Of a stretch of 64,000 nucleotides of DNA, positions 45,479-57,420 are shown piece after piece. The position numbers and the translations under genes were made by a program. Under the pieces are notes generated by a model. It did not search any database and was not told where the DNA came from. It saw nothing but the letters and a program-made list of their open reading frames with translations. The stretch is from Niebla homalea (lineage: Eukaryota > Ascomycota > Lecanoromycetes > Lecanorales > Ramalinaceae): the NCBI GenBank assembly GCA_019925105.1, contig JAHGAU010000029.1, positions 186,001 to 250,000 on the forward strand, written 5' to 3'. Position 1 is the stretch's first letter. Each line of letters opens with the position of its first letter.

Positions 45479-46728
45479 ATCAACCGACCCCCGCAAGCGT
45501 CAGGCAATTGCGGAAATGCGGCAGGTGTCGAGGGCGACGTCGTCAAGCCTATAGCTTGGAGGAACGCTCCGGTCCCATGTCCTTGGGAGTCTGCATCAAT
45601 CTCTGTAGGCCAGGCAATGTGCAAATGCGACCAGCGCTTCGGTGAAGAGTCACAAATTTTGAGACATCGCTTGCATACGGATTCGTGGCCACGTTAAACC
45701 GCTCCTTTGCAGGATGTTGCATCAACCATGCACACACCTGCAAGGATGTTAGGTACAGCTCCAACGGGACGCATTTGTAATGTGGGACAGACTTGCCCAG
45801 GTCCAGTGGACCCATGGAACGCAACAAAGTCTGAGCGCTCTCATAACCCTGGCGTAGTAGGCTAATAGGTCTTCAAAACTCCGACGCCGTCCGTGCTGGC
45901 ATGCATAGATTTGTTAGTGCTCACATGGGGGGTGAGTCCTTACAATATTCTTCATTATTCCTACAGTTTGGGGGACATGAGCGTCGGGATGTGGGAGCTT
46001 CAACAGATTTCTATAACTACCTGGGAGTGGCCATGGTAATAAACCTAATCCAGCAGCGACTGATAAACCGAAGGCTGCAGCCGCATAAGGCTCATGCCCT
46101 GAGCCCACTCCCTTCTTGAACCAAGTGTGCACTTTCCGACCCTACAATCTTAAGTTTAATTCTTGTTGGGTTCTAAGCCAGAGCATAGAGGCAGCACCAG
46201 CAGCGCATGTTTTACCAATGGTGGGAAATGATTGACTACTCTGCATAAGGTACCTATGCATGGCTGTCGGATAGCATGCAATTTCCGTCCTCTCTTGGTG
46301 TCTGAGCCAGCAACATAATCTCTTTAGGAAGCGCACACATGCTAGGAATGACTAGAGCGGCGACGAAGCGGTACCGGTGTTTTATTGCGGGGGCTACCTT
46401 AGCACGCGGATACACGCAAAGCTTGCTTGAAATATACCCCTTTCATCGGGCTGTCTTTGTGCATCGTGAAGAATATCATCTACTGTTGGAGTAGAAGGAT
46501 TGGATTGCAAGGCATTAGAGAAAGAGGTGCTTCGAAGTGCAGTGTTTTTCAAAGAAAAAGGTGGATGGATTGTAATTCGGCACTTGTGAGTTCTAAGACG
46601 GAATGCTGGCAGAATAACTACTCACAATCAGTGCATAATCGTCGATCGCCCTCCACTTCGGTGCAATATGACGCCCTCGGAGAGATTGTGGTTGGGTATT
46701 CACATTTCACAACGTTATCAGCATGATC
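45479..46728. other. Gene-free spacer in decayed block
   Basis: 1.25 kb with short frames on both strands and no recognisable domain, including a 92-codon minus frame at 45549-45827. Possibly eroded coding DNA, but nothing can be named. Confidence 0.35.
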
Positions 46729-48407
46729 CTACGGGAAGACTTTGAAACCCCCGGGCACCTGTCGCTGGAAAACTCCCGTGGGGTCATATTTGCGACTCAT
46801 ACCCTGCAAGAAGGCCTTGTTCGCCAGTCCAAAGCTCCCAATCGGATCCTGGGTGAAGTCTGCGTGGTTCACATCGACCCATTCATTGTACGTTCCAAGT
46901 TGCTTCGCGCTCGTTATAATGTCGTTCAGGAGTTTCAGGCCAGCATTGCGAACGGTGGTGGTGTCGTTATCGTTAGTCCAGGTAAATGAGGAGTCGCAGA
47001 GGACAAGACCAATCCCACGAGGGATGGATGGCAAGCCCAGCACGTTACCAACCAACTTGGTTGACGCTTGAAGGAATGTTTTTGGTAAAGGCTCCAGAGT
47101 CACTGCCCATCCAATGCCAGTGACGTCGGCAATGCTGGCAACGCTGGCATTGAACGCCGCATAAAGCGCATGTAGCGTTCGCAGATCGTTCTCAAAGGAC
47201 AACGCCCACGTCATTTGTCTGGGGAAGGATCAGAATGCCTTGGCTCCAATCCGAGGGTAGAGGTGCAGAAAAAGGTCTTACCTGAAGCCATCAGGTGATG
47301 CCGCAGCATCCGTAATCGCAAAGGGTCCCAATGTGTTCAGCGCTGTCTCGTTGCTAGCCTGAGGTTGAATGTTGATAAAAGGGTGCAGCGCTGGTGGATT
47401 CACCTGGGGAAGTGCGTAGAATGCCTGATCCACGAGGAGATTGCCGACGCCTGGGGAGAAAGCGATGCTCATCTGAGCCGCGGCATTGACGTCGTACTTC
47501 TCATCCCCCGTAAACTCGTTGAAAGCTTTGAGCTGCTGGTCGAGGGTGGGTTCGGCCTGGTAATAGATGTTGCCTCCCTAAATACCTCCCAACGGGAATG
47601 GGCGGATTACGTATGCTGTCACAATACCAAAATTGCTTGATCCGCCCTTCAAAGCTTTGAAGAGGTCACTGTGGGTTGACGCAGTTACGTTCAGGATAGC
47701 TCCACTTGCAAGCACGATTTGGTATGCGGCGACGTTGTCACACCCGAACCCGTGGGGAATAAAGTAGCTGGACCCTCCTGTGGCCCTAGATCAGCCTGTG
47801 ATCGGTCGGGAATTTCTACTGTTGCATAACCCCCAGAAGATAGCCGCCAACGCCAACCTGACCAGACCTTCCTCCGGGATAGGCCAAACCATGAGCCCCG
47901 AGCCTCGTGTAGACCTCGCCCCACCGAAGCCCTGGTCCGATCGTGGTGGAGGATCCATCACTGCTAATACTGAATTGGTTGAGACCGCCTAGATCGACGG
48001 TGATGCCACCCTGTATGTTGGCTGCACCTGCTTGTGCCATGTGGCCACCGCTCTTGACGGCAAAGCGACATATTCGCGATGCAGACATTGATTTGAGGGC
48101 TGTTGAGACATCTTGTGCGGTCTTGGGTGTCAAGACACAAGAAGGATTCAGCAATTGTTCCTGCTTGGACCAATATGTCGACACAGAGGTATTGTATGAA
48201 GTATCATTCGAATAGTGAAGTATGTCCGGAAGTAATTTTTGGATATCTTGGCACTGAAGATGCAGTCAGCCGGCGCAGTCTCCCTGGCTTGGTGAGAAAA
48301 ACACAACAGTATTGTGGGTTTGCCGGAGATGGGGCCCCAGCTCGAACCATCACAGCGAAGCACATGTACCACGTGGCCAGCATGAGCCACGCACGGAAAC
48401 GCTTCAT
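46729..48407 (-). pseudogene. Secreted BBE-like FAD oxidase, disabled (BBE-2)
   Basis: Exon pieces 48303-48407, 47831-48253, 47282-47777 and 46729-47218 trace a second berberine-bridge-like oxidase, here with an N-terminal signal peptide (MKRFRAWLMLATWYMCFAVM). Seen: [62 protein letters not shown] and the C-terminal YDPTGVFQRQVPGGF. Two lesions are visible. TAG at 47578-47580 lies in GGI-stop-GGNIYY, where the family has Trp (TGG). At the conserved first FAD-domain intron (donor next to 47831) the frame is one nucleotide short compared with BBE-1, which has its intron in the same place in phase 1. The first splice (48254-48302) is the least certain. Confidence 0.72.
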
Positions 48408-48789
48408 CTTACGTCATCGATATTGCAGATCCAGGCTCAAGTTTCAAGAGACGAATGAAGATTACCTGGCTCGGATGGGTCACAAACAGTGGCAGTCTAT
48501 CTTGCTTTATAGACGAGGAAGCGAAGTTGCAGACAACCTCATTAACCGGACCTTTGCGTCGTTAGACTCTCTTGGTCATGTGAGGTTACATACGTGAAAC
48601 ACGAAAACACAAGTGCCCACTTTACGATATTACGGTTATTGTGGATTCTGATCTACCTGAATGTCTGCTAGTATTGCCGATCTGCTCAGTAGCGGCTACA
48701 TCCTTCGCTTTTTTCCTCGCTAGGAGAGTTGTAGGCCACGCCACAGGGGTTCCCCACTACTTTTCAATTTTCCCCGGAAAGGCCCATCA
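48408..48789. other. Intergenic, BBE-2 upstream / P450-1 3' flank
   Basis: About 380 bp with no supportable feature; the + strand frame 48103-48597 is a shadow of BBE-2. Confidence 0.35.
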
Positions 48790-51055
48790 TCAATCGCTTG
48801 GGTCCTTTTGCTTCTGATGACAGGCGAGGCTGACAATCTCACAGCTATCATTCAAGCTGAAGGATTCTGGATAGGTCTCAGACGATCTAACACCCGCAAT
48901 TGCCGCAGTGAAGCGCAAACAGAGTTGTTCCATGGCTGCGGCTCTGGTGTCGACATAGGTGCACTGTGGGGGCTGTTTCCTTCTTCTGTCAAAGATCACA
49001 ATAGTCGACGACCGAGGTACAATACTGGATCTCCAACTACGCGATAGTGGAGCTTGGCTATCGAAAAGCCTGCAGTCGTAATGCTTGAGTATGTGAATCA
49101 GAATGAGCTTCATGGACAGGGAAGCATAGAATCGTCCCGGACTATCCATCTCTTAGCGCCCTTTCCTATAGACGAGAATTACTTACCAGGCTGCCGAGCT
49201 CAGCCCCCAGATTGGCCATCTACTGCCGACATCGGTGAAGTGCGGTCGTGTCGACTTCGTCTCTGGTGAGGCTTCGGCTGTGTTTGTTGGCCCCTGGTGA
49301 TGCAAAAACCGCGTGGGATCAAATGTTGCTGGTTGAAGGTAGAACCTTTCATCATGCATCATCGCTTGTTGCGGCAAGCATACCCAGTCGCCCACTGACA
49401 CACGTAGCCCATCGGAGAATCTAAAGGGTACGACGGCTCTCCGTCGGCCGCTAACTGTCAAACGTGATCAAAAGTCCCTTTTCTCCGAAAGCATTGGCCC
49501 TTACTAGCGTATGAGGTGTACATACGCATCGACTCTTGGACGAATGAGTCCAGTAATGCCAGCGACTCTGGATAAACGGGCATTGACGCTTGCGAAGCCT
49601 GTTCCAGTTCGAAGCGCAACTCCGGCACCCAATGTGGGTGAAGACAGAAATCATGAAGTGCAAATGTTGTCGTCTGGTTAAGCTCAGCATCCCTGCTTTC
49701 TGTACAGAGATACGAAGCATGTTCATACCATGGCGAGCTGGTGCACCGAGCCAAACCAGATAGCCATGATCTCGCCAATCATGCGCTCCGACGTCCAGGG
49801 CACCTTACGCGGTGACGTATCGATCAACCATTGCATGCAGTCAATCTGACCCTTATATCAGCAGATGTAGCTCCTAAAATGCTCAAATGACATACCGGCT
49901 TATTCGCGGGATCCTGCTGATCTCGAGCTTTCAATCGAGCCTCAACTACTGGAGCGAGAAATTTCATCAAACTTCTGGCAGCTCGGTGTCCTCCAGTGGC
50001 AAGGCTTGCCACAAACCTGGCTGGCACGTCAGTACCGAAGCTTCAACTAATGTCAGATGCCTACGGCTTCATGAACGGCGGCGTGATCCGCAAAATTTCT
50101 GCCGCAAAGATGACCGCCTAGGCGAATTCGAGCGCCGCAGCTGTGAATACAAGATTCTGGGCTGAGAACGTCAGCGTCACACGCAGATAGGGGGTCAAAC
50201 TGACAGAGTTCTGAACCAAAGAAAATGAGGCAGTTGGCACGAGCGACCACCCGCTTGATCATGGGGAAGATGCAAACGTGGGAAGAGCCTAGATCAATCT
50301 AATCAGGACAAGAGTCGATATACTGCGGTTTCAACCCACGAACTATTAGCTCTAGGGCCTAACAGCATCTTAGACTCAAGACTCTCGGTAATGTTTGCAT
50401 TTAGACTCGGAAGTAGCGCCGGTAGATGAGCTGTGAGTAAGCTCCTCAGTGCTCGCACGAATCCAGTTCCCTCTACCCCCCTTTGATCATTCCACTCAAA
50501 GCCATACATCGTATGTTTCGGTTGGAGCATCTGCACGCGTCACGACTGGCCCGCCTGGAGGGACTTGCTGGTGAAATTACCTCTTTGGCAACTGCATGAA
50601 ACGAAAGTTGTTGAAGCGGAGCATTCGCGACCTCTCGGATGTGTTCCTCTGATGTCACCATGAGGTGGTTATTCAAAGGAGTCGCTATCTTGAACCACTT
50701 TCCTCGAGCCTCCATCCAAGTCAGCAATCAATCAGTGATCGCCACCGGGATACTAGCTCACTCGCGTATAACTTGATTGCAGAGAGGACGGCCCCCTGAC
50801 TAAATACCGAAAGCCCTGCAACCGCTCACCAATGAGGCGAAGCAGGCCCATTCGTGGGGCATCATTATTCTGGCTTTGATTCGACTCGTCGAAAAGCCAC
50901 TTTGCAGAACCTTGGGACGATATTTTCAATCCATACAGGATGTAGACGAGGGTAACGATAAACGCAGAACTGAAGAAAGCCAAATACAGCGTGTTGTTTA
51001 CAGACTCCGCAGCTGATGGCCTTGTGTACGAGGCAAGATTTTGTAGAAAAGTCAT
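48790..51055 (-). pseudogene. Cytochrome P450 with in-frame TAG (P450-1)
   Basis: Many short exons can be chained: membrane anchor (YLAFFSSAFIVTLVYILYGL) in 50762-51055, ARGKWFKIATPLNNHLMVTS from 50709, MLQPKHTMYGFEWND from about 50533, FPMIKRVVARANCLIFFGSE, AEILRITPPFMKPFVASLA, DCMQWLIDTSPRKVPW, RMIGEIMAIWFGSVHQLAM, FCLHPHWVPELRFELEQA, RRAVVPFRFSDGLRVSVGDW and a heme site WPIWGLSSAACPGRFYAS with its Cys restored by a splice. Almost every join has a normal donor and acceptor. The lesion is TAG at 50118-50120 in ALEFA-stop-AVIFAAEIL, where relatives have Gln (CAG). The type resembles fungal P450s of secondary-metabolite pathways that carry the KPTDCIQWLID-like block. Starts divergently from P450-2. 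Confidence 0.72.
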
Positions 51056-51509
51056 AGTGGAAGGTCAAATTCCAGGGCCATCTTGTGCAAGCTGCCACAA
51101 GGACAGGTTATTAACAGGCTCGATGAATCTCACATTCTCAGAAGCAGGCAGGAATCCATCAATTCCTGGGTCAGGCTTCCCTTAAAATCAACTGCTGGTA
51201 AGCAACTCGGAGACCGTTAATCTTGCATAAGGCCTACGCACAACCCTGGACATATTTCCCCTTTAAGTTTACCTCGTGACGCACGTTTGCGCTGACAAGA
51301 CATGACATACGCATCTTTAACGTTTTCACGCATCCATCTCGATATGAGATGCCTTGGTTGGTCAAGCGGCATAGGCTAGGCAATTGCTCGCAAGAACTTC
51401 CAAAATCTACCTTGTTCTGTACCTTGGCTGGCCCACTTCTTCGACCTTGATGGTCTGTCACATCTCACAACGAGCGCAACAGTCTGTTGAACAACATCTT
51501 GATGCCACC
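51056..51509. promoter_or_regulatory. Shared divergent promoter of the two P450 genes
   Basis: 454 bp between the two P450 starts. A bidirectional promoter is typical of clustered co-regulated genes. No operator recognised. Confidence 0.4.
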
Positions 51510-53142
51510 ATGACGGTCTTACAGCTCCCTGGTCCTCTCTCTCAGGGCTTCCTTCAATCCTCTTTTGAATCTGTGATCTGGCTTCCAATAGCCGCAAGGG
51601 TAGTTCTTGGCCTTGCGGTCACTCTTCTATTCTGGAGACTCGTGAGATTCTCCATTTTGCCATTGTTCCGCCCAAGCGAGCCCCAAGAATATCCCTATTG
51701 GACACCATTCTTTGAACATTTGTTTGCCTTTTTTCAGGACTCTGACAAGCTGCTAGCACGTGGCAGGTGAGCCCAGCTTCCACCTCAACCCCCACAGCTT
51801 GCGAAGGTAACATCGCCTCAGGATATATTGCGGCAATAGTCGGGACCCCTTCGCTGTCAGTATCGGCGGAAGCAAGCCCTATGTGCTCACAAAGGCGAGC
51901 GATGTAGCCGAAGCCTATCGCAATATCAAAACGCTATCCTTCAATGTCTTCGTACAAGAGATGCTCAAAACGGCCGGCAACTCACCTTTCTGCGTAGAGG
52001 CCATGTACCATCCGCTCCCCGCCGACAAGTCGGGCTTTCCAAATCCAAACTCGAAGCCGCTGGCAACTTTGGCTCGAGACATGCATCTCCAACAGCTCTA
52101 CCCCGGCAAATGCCTCGATCTGTTAGGCCAGGACTTTGACCGGCTATTCGACCGCCATTTGCAAATCAACAACATCCTCGGCGCCTGCACATACGCCCAG
52201 GCCCGGGATGGCGGTAATAGCGCGGTAATGCCGCTCATGGTGTGGTGCTCCGACGTCTTCACCCGAGCTGGCCAGGAAGCGTATTTCGGACCCTTGCTTG
52301 AGAAGATAGACCCCGATATGACGTTGGAGTTTCTTGAATTTGACGAGCTAAGCTATCAGATACAGTTCCAGTACCCCAAATGGCTTTCGAGCAAGATGCA
52401 CACGGCGAAAGAACTTCTGGTGGCAAATTTGATGATGTACTTTGACACGCCTCAGGAGCAGCGCCATGGCGACGCATGGTTTGTCAAAGCCATGGAGGAC
52501 GAGATGAGGGCGCTGAAATTGAGCACCTACGATATGTCTGTGATGATGGTCACGATCTACTGGGGGTGAGCATCTACATCGCTGTCATCTGGTGCTATTG
52601 CGAAGTGCTAACCGACTTTCAACAGAATCAACACCAACACTCGCAAGGCAGCTTTCTGGATGCTAGCGTACATCCTTCACGACTCGGAGCTGTACCATGC
52701 GCTCGTCTCGGAGATCCAACCGGCCTTTGCCAACGGCGCAACTACCCCCAACGCCCAGTACCTACTCGAGCACTGCACCCGGATGAACGCTGCATGGGAC
52801 GAGACCATCCGCATGTCTGCCTTTTCGGCCTCCGTTCGGCATGTCATTGAGGACACTGTGATCGGTGGCAAGCTTCTGCGCAATGGCAGTCGCCTCATGA
52901 TACCGTACCGGCAATTGCACTTTGATGAATCGGTCTTTGGGTCCGACATCCAGAGCTTCAAGTCTGAGCGATTCCTGAAGGATAAGACATTGACACGTGG
53001 GGGTAGTTGGAGGCCTTTCGGCGGTGGAACGACGCAATGTCCGGGGCGATTCGCAGCCAAGCAGGTTGTTATATCGTTTGTTGCCATGTTGTTGAAACGT
53101 TTCCATGTCCAGGTTGATGGTCCGCAACTGTTTCCAGAGTGA
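51510..53142 (+). CDS. Cytochrome P450, CYP7/CYP8-like, C-terminally truncated (P450-2)
   Basis: Exons 51510-51766, 51840-52565 and 52626-53142 give 499 residues. An N-terminal membrane anchor (VVLGLAVTLLFWRLV) precedes the P450 fold: RDPFAVSIGGSKPYVLT, FPNPNSKPLATLARDMHLQQ, an I-helix-like WGINTNTRKAAFWML, RMSAFSASVRHVIEDT, and the heme loop RPFGGGTTQCPGRFAAKQ with its Cys. The absence of the usual A/G-G-x-D/E-T-T in the I helix is shared with CYP7/CYP8-type enzymes. TGA at 53140-53142 ends the frame. In the same frame QLGKPVLGIVASKG and about ten more codons continue to TGA at 53218-53220, a normal family ending. So about 25 residues are lost. The heme site is complete, but the missing strand may destabilise the enzyme. 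Confidence 0.78.
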
Positions 53143-53220
53143 CAGTTGGGAAAACCCGTTCTGGGGATCGTGGCGAGTAAAGGCGAGCTTCAAGTGAAGA
53201 TCACGCCTCGGAAGACCTGA

Positions 53221-54010
53221 ACCAATGGTGAATCTCACTGCTTAGGGGCACATTGATCGTTGCTAGGTCATGTTAAGTTTCTCTCCACAAGAAACAATAT
53301 CTGTGACAGACAACATGAACATCGTCCGTAACTGCTTATATGTCAAAAATTCTCGAGGCCTTCGCACCGTCCTCTCAATGAGTCGTTGACTGAATTTTCT
53401 CATCAATCAACCCTTCTCCCTGTCCGGATATAAATAGGATAATAACCCACCAGTAATGGTTGAATTACGAGCCCAGTCAATGTCAAAACAATTTCAAATC
53501 GCCTTTGAATTTTAACAGCAACTCCTATCGATGAGTGGTCTCCAACAATGCGTCACTAGCGGCAACCTCATATCAAAACGAGTTGCGGAGTGAAGTTTCT
53601 CCAGCCGGTCGCAGTATAATCGTCCTCCAGAACTCAGCGAAAACCGTAGGATTATCCCGCTTCGAATGCCCAGACGAGCTAGGATGTATCATATAGAATT
53701 GGGCACGATCCACACGCAAAAATGTATGAAGAGCTTCACATGGTGTAAGGCGGTACTTTCCCCCACGCCGTCGTTGGTATAAGCACGAGAATGCGGCTTG
53801 CAAGCCCCAAGTGCCTTACATTGAAATATGAGGGTTTCCTAATAAAACGCAAATTGCAGCTTTAAACCCGGATCGCGCGTTTGGTTGTCTTTGACAATGT
53901 GAGACCTAGACAGTCGTTGGTGCGATTGGACTAGATATCGAGCTTCAAGTCTTAAGCCTTTGGAGGCGGTTGTTAAGTCGCTCGGAGGCATCAAAAATTT
54001 GAACATGGCC
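53221..54010. other. Spacer between P450-2 and the AT-rich tract
   Basis: About 790 bp of ordinary composition. No gene recognised; the frame at 53573-53803 (minus) has no domain. Confidence 0.4.
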
Positions 54011-54195
54011 TAATTTGCTCGATCCCTGCTACGTGTATATGTGGATACGTGGTGTTTTTGGTATTTGTAGTGTTTTGATTGGCCTGTCTCAGGACCTGAG
54101 CTATAGGGACCTCGCCGTCGAAATCTTAAGGTACTTTACTATCGAGGTACCCCCGCTATAGCCCGGCTACGGGGTAAAGCTAGGGCTAAGAACCC
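54011..54195. repeat. Border repeat, unmutated copy
   Basis: 185 bp at the edge of the AT-rich tract. It aligns without gaps over about the first 140 bp, then with a single 1-nt gap, to 54449-54634. Nearly all differences are C to T or G to A in the other copy. It retains CpA and TpG. Confidence 0.85.
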
Positions 54196-54448
54196 CCTTA
54201 TATGAACTAAAAATTTAAGGCTATTTATATAAAGCTATATATATAAAAGGAATAGGTAAGTAAGTAATTTTAATAAAAGTTATTATTTAAGTAAGTCCTT
54301 AAAAATAAGATAAAGAAACTTAAGAATTTAAGTAAATTAACTTATATAAATTTTTAAGTTCCCTTATACGGCCCTTAAAGAACCATTTAATTAATAAGTG
54401 GTTATTCTATATATCCGGTAAATTAATTAATAGTTAAATTATACCCTT

Positions 54449-54634
54449 TAATTTATTTAATCCTTATTACGTATATATATAAATATATAATATTTTTGGT
54501 ATTTATAGTATTTTAATTAACTTATCTTAGGACCTAAGTTATAAAGATTTTACCGTTAAGGTTTTAAAGTATTTTATTATTAAAATACCTCCCGCTATAG
54601 CCCGGTTATAGGGTAAAGTTAAGGCTAAAAACCC
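54449..54634. repeat. Border repeat, RIP-mutated copy
   Basis: The second copy, 438 bp to the right of the first and already inside the AT-rich tract. For example CTGAGCTATAGGGACCTCG in copy 1 reads CTAAGTTATAAAGATTTTA here. The common CGCTATAGCCCGG core is unchanged. Confidence 0.85.
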
Positions 54635-54639
54635 TTAAA

Positions 54640-57420
54640 ATTAAAATATAAGTCTTAAAAAGATAACCTAAACGAATATTAACTGGTTTATTTAACCTTA
54701 AGTAAATTAATAACGTTATAATATTATAAGGATGGTGGCAATAACACACGTATCGGTGAGGACATTCAGTAGTATAATCGGAATTCTGAAATTTTAGCAT
54801 TGGATAGACCCGTAAGGTAATAGAAGAGCAATAAGTTTAGGGGTAACCCTTAAGTAGATTCAGTCGTGGTATTATAGGTTTTCTTAAAAAAGATATATAA
54901 ATAAATTCTTATTCTTTAAATGGCCGTAAATACTTTTAACCCTTAAAACGTAAATAGAAATTAGGTAAATACCGGTTTTTATTCTTAACGTTATAGATAT
55001 CGGGTTTTTTGCGATTACCAGTAAGGCTAAATAGCCGAGTATTAAGGAACGCCGGAATTAGCTTAGCTAGATCCGTAGTATAAATCAATCAATCAATCAA
55101 TCAATATTATAAGGATAATATCGTTAATTAAATTAATATAAAGTTAATATACGTTTAACTTCTATTTATTAAGTTTTTTAATAAGTTTAATATTTAACCT
55201 AGCTCTTTATACGTCCGTAATTACGTTTCGATAAAAAGAATAATCGGAATAATTATTACGGATATTATATTATATAAATTATTTATATAATATATTAATA
55301 ATAAGGTCCCGTATAAATAACCTTAAAATAAAAAAGAAGAACGGGATTTATAATAAAGTTATTATTTAAAAATATAAATCCTTTAAAAACTATATAAAAT
55401 AAGTTTTACCGGAAATTATTATAATCTTAAAAATAATTCCTTCTTAGAAGGTATTTATTTTTAACGTTAAAATATAAAGCTTTATATAATTATTTTTAAA
55501 TTTTATATATAATTAAATTATATAATATTTCTTAAAATCCGGTTTAAAATCGGTTTTATTATAAGTAAATTCCTTTATCCGTAAAAAGCCCATATAAATA
55601 AAGTAAAAGGCGGCCCGTATAATAAAGTCGAATTTAATAATAATATTAAAATTACGTATAAACTTAATAAAAATATTATTAATAATAAGAAACCGTTCTT
55701 TTTTTTATATATATTTACCTTATAGTCTCTTTACGTTATATATAAGACGTTAAAGTACCGGGTATTAGAAAACCTTAAGGTTTCCGATGTCCTGATTAAT
55801 ATATACCGATTTAATAATAATAAAGTAATTTTTAATAATCTTATAAAGTAGCTTTTTAGTATTAATAAGGTATATATATTATTTAATAAGTATAAAAAGT
55901 AAAATAAAAATAACCGGGTAAACCTTATATATAATATATTATTTAAAGTAAAAGTTACTCTTTATATTATATAATAATTTTATATTTAATATAAAACCGA
56001 AATATAGATATTACGTTATTTATAAATTAATTTAACTTATATTTTATTTATTTTTAATATGTCTATAATCCGGTATAATCGTAATATATATAAATATATA
56101 AATTAAGGTAAATTATTAGTGATTTTCTTTTATTTAAATTTTAAAATTTAATTAATTATTTAATTATCTTTAATAAAGATTTATTCCGTAATATACTTAA
56201 TATCGTCTAGGAATAAAATAAGGATTAATTAACGGACGGTACTTATAACTTAACCTTATATGGTCAGGTTCTTAATACCGTAAATAACCTTTATATTATT
56301 TAAGTAAATTATTATTAAGTTCCTTATTAATACGGTACGTTACCGTTATAAAGCTTTAAATACGGCCGTTATCTTAAGGACGTTTATATAAGTTTTTTTT
56401 AATTAAGAAAATAACCTATAAATAAAGGTAAATTCCGGGGTAAGTATATCCCTAGTATCTTTAAGTAAATAGCCACTTATACCGTAAATAAATAACGTAT
56501 TAATATAAAGGTAATATTATAATCGGATTATTAAAAGCCGTCTTAAGTATAGGCCGTTATAATTATTTAGCAGCCTTTATTATTAAGAAAGGTCCTTACG
56601 GATCTTATTATTTATATAGATTTATTAATAATTAATTTTTATAAGCTTATTATATAATTTATAAAGGAAAAACCGTTTTAATAATATTACTTTAACTATA
56701 AAGCTTAATAGATTTATTAAAGACTTAAGTATAATATATTTAATTAAGTAATTTTTAAAGGTATCTTTAATATTTTAAATTATTTATTATAGCTTATCTT
56801 ACGGTAAACGTATCTTTATTATTATAATATTTATTTTAATACTTAAGAAATCGAATATAATACTTATAAGGTTTTTTTTAAGGTTTATAAGTAACTTAAG
56901 TTTATTATATAAGCAGTTAAAAACTTAATTAAAAATCTTAAGGTTAATCCCCGGCGGAAATATATTAAGGAAGTTATTTAAATAATAAAATATAATATTA
57001 AAATTAAATTTAACGATAAGTATTTAATATAAGCTTTTTACTATAAAATTAAATAAGAATAATACGGTTTTTAATTTAAAGGGAAGGAAATACTTAATAT
57101 AATAAGTACTATCCCACGTAAACTTAAATAATTACCAGTTATTTATAATTACCGGGATATAACGGAAAATATTAAATAAATCCTTTTTAACGAGTATAAA
57201 GCCCGGGCCTTATATAATTACCGCGTTGATCGTTTAATTGATAAACGTATATTTAAGGGCCTTATAAAGGATGTCGATTCCGTCGTTAATAGATTTTCCG
57301 CGGGGGTATAAAAGGTTATAAATATAACGTTATTTATTATTATACTTAAAAGTTAAAACCAATAAGGAGCATATATATAGTTTATTAAAGACGTATATAT
57401 GGGTAATAAAACGGTTCTTA
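54640..57420. mobile_element. Unidentified RIP-mutated element relic
   Basis: About 2.8 kb of RIP-type DNA upstream of the chromovirus relic. One stop-free stretch at about 57188-57310 (+) reads EYKARALYNYRVDRLIDKRI and continues for about 20 more codons, which suggests former coding DNA on the + strand. I cannot assign a transposon family. It could also be the left end of the chromovirus or a second insertion. Confidence 0.4.

Noticed and set aside
45549..45827. 92-codon minus-strand frame between the receptor relic and BBE-2
   Set aside because: No recognisable domain and no neighbouring exon that would join it.
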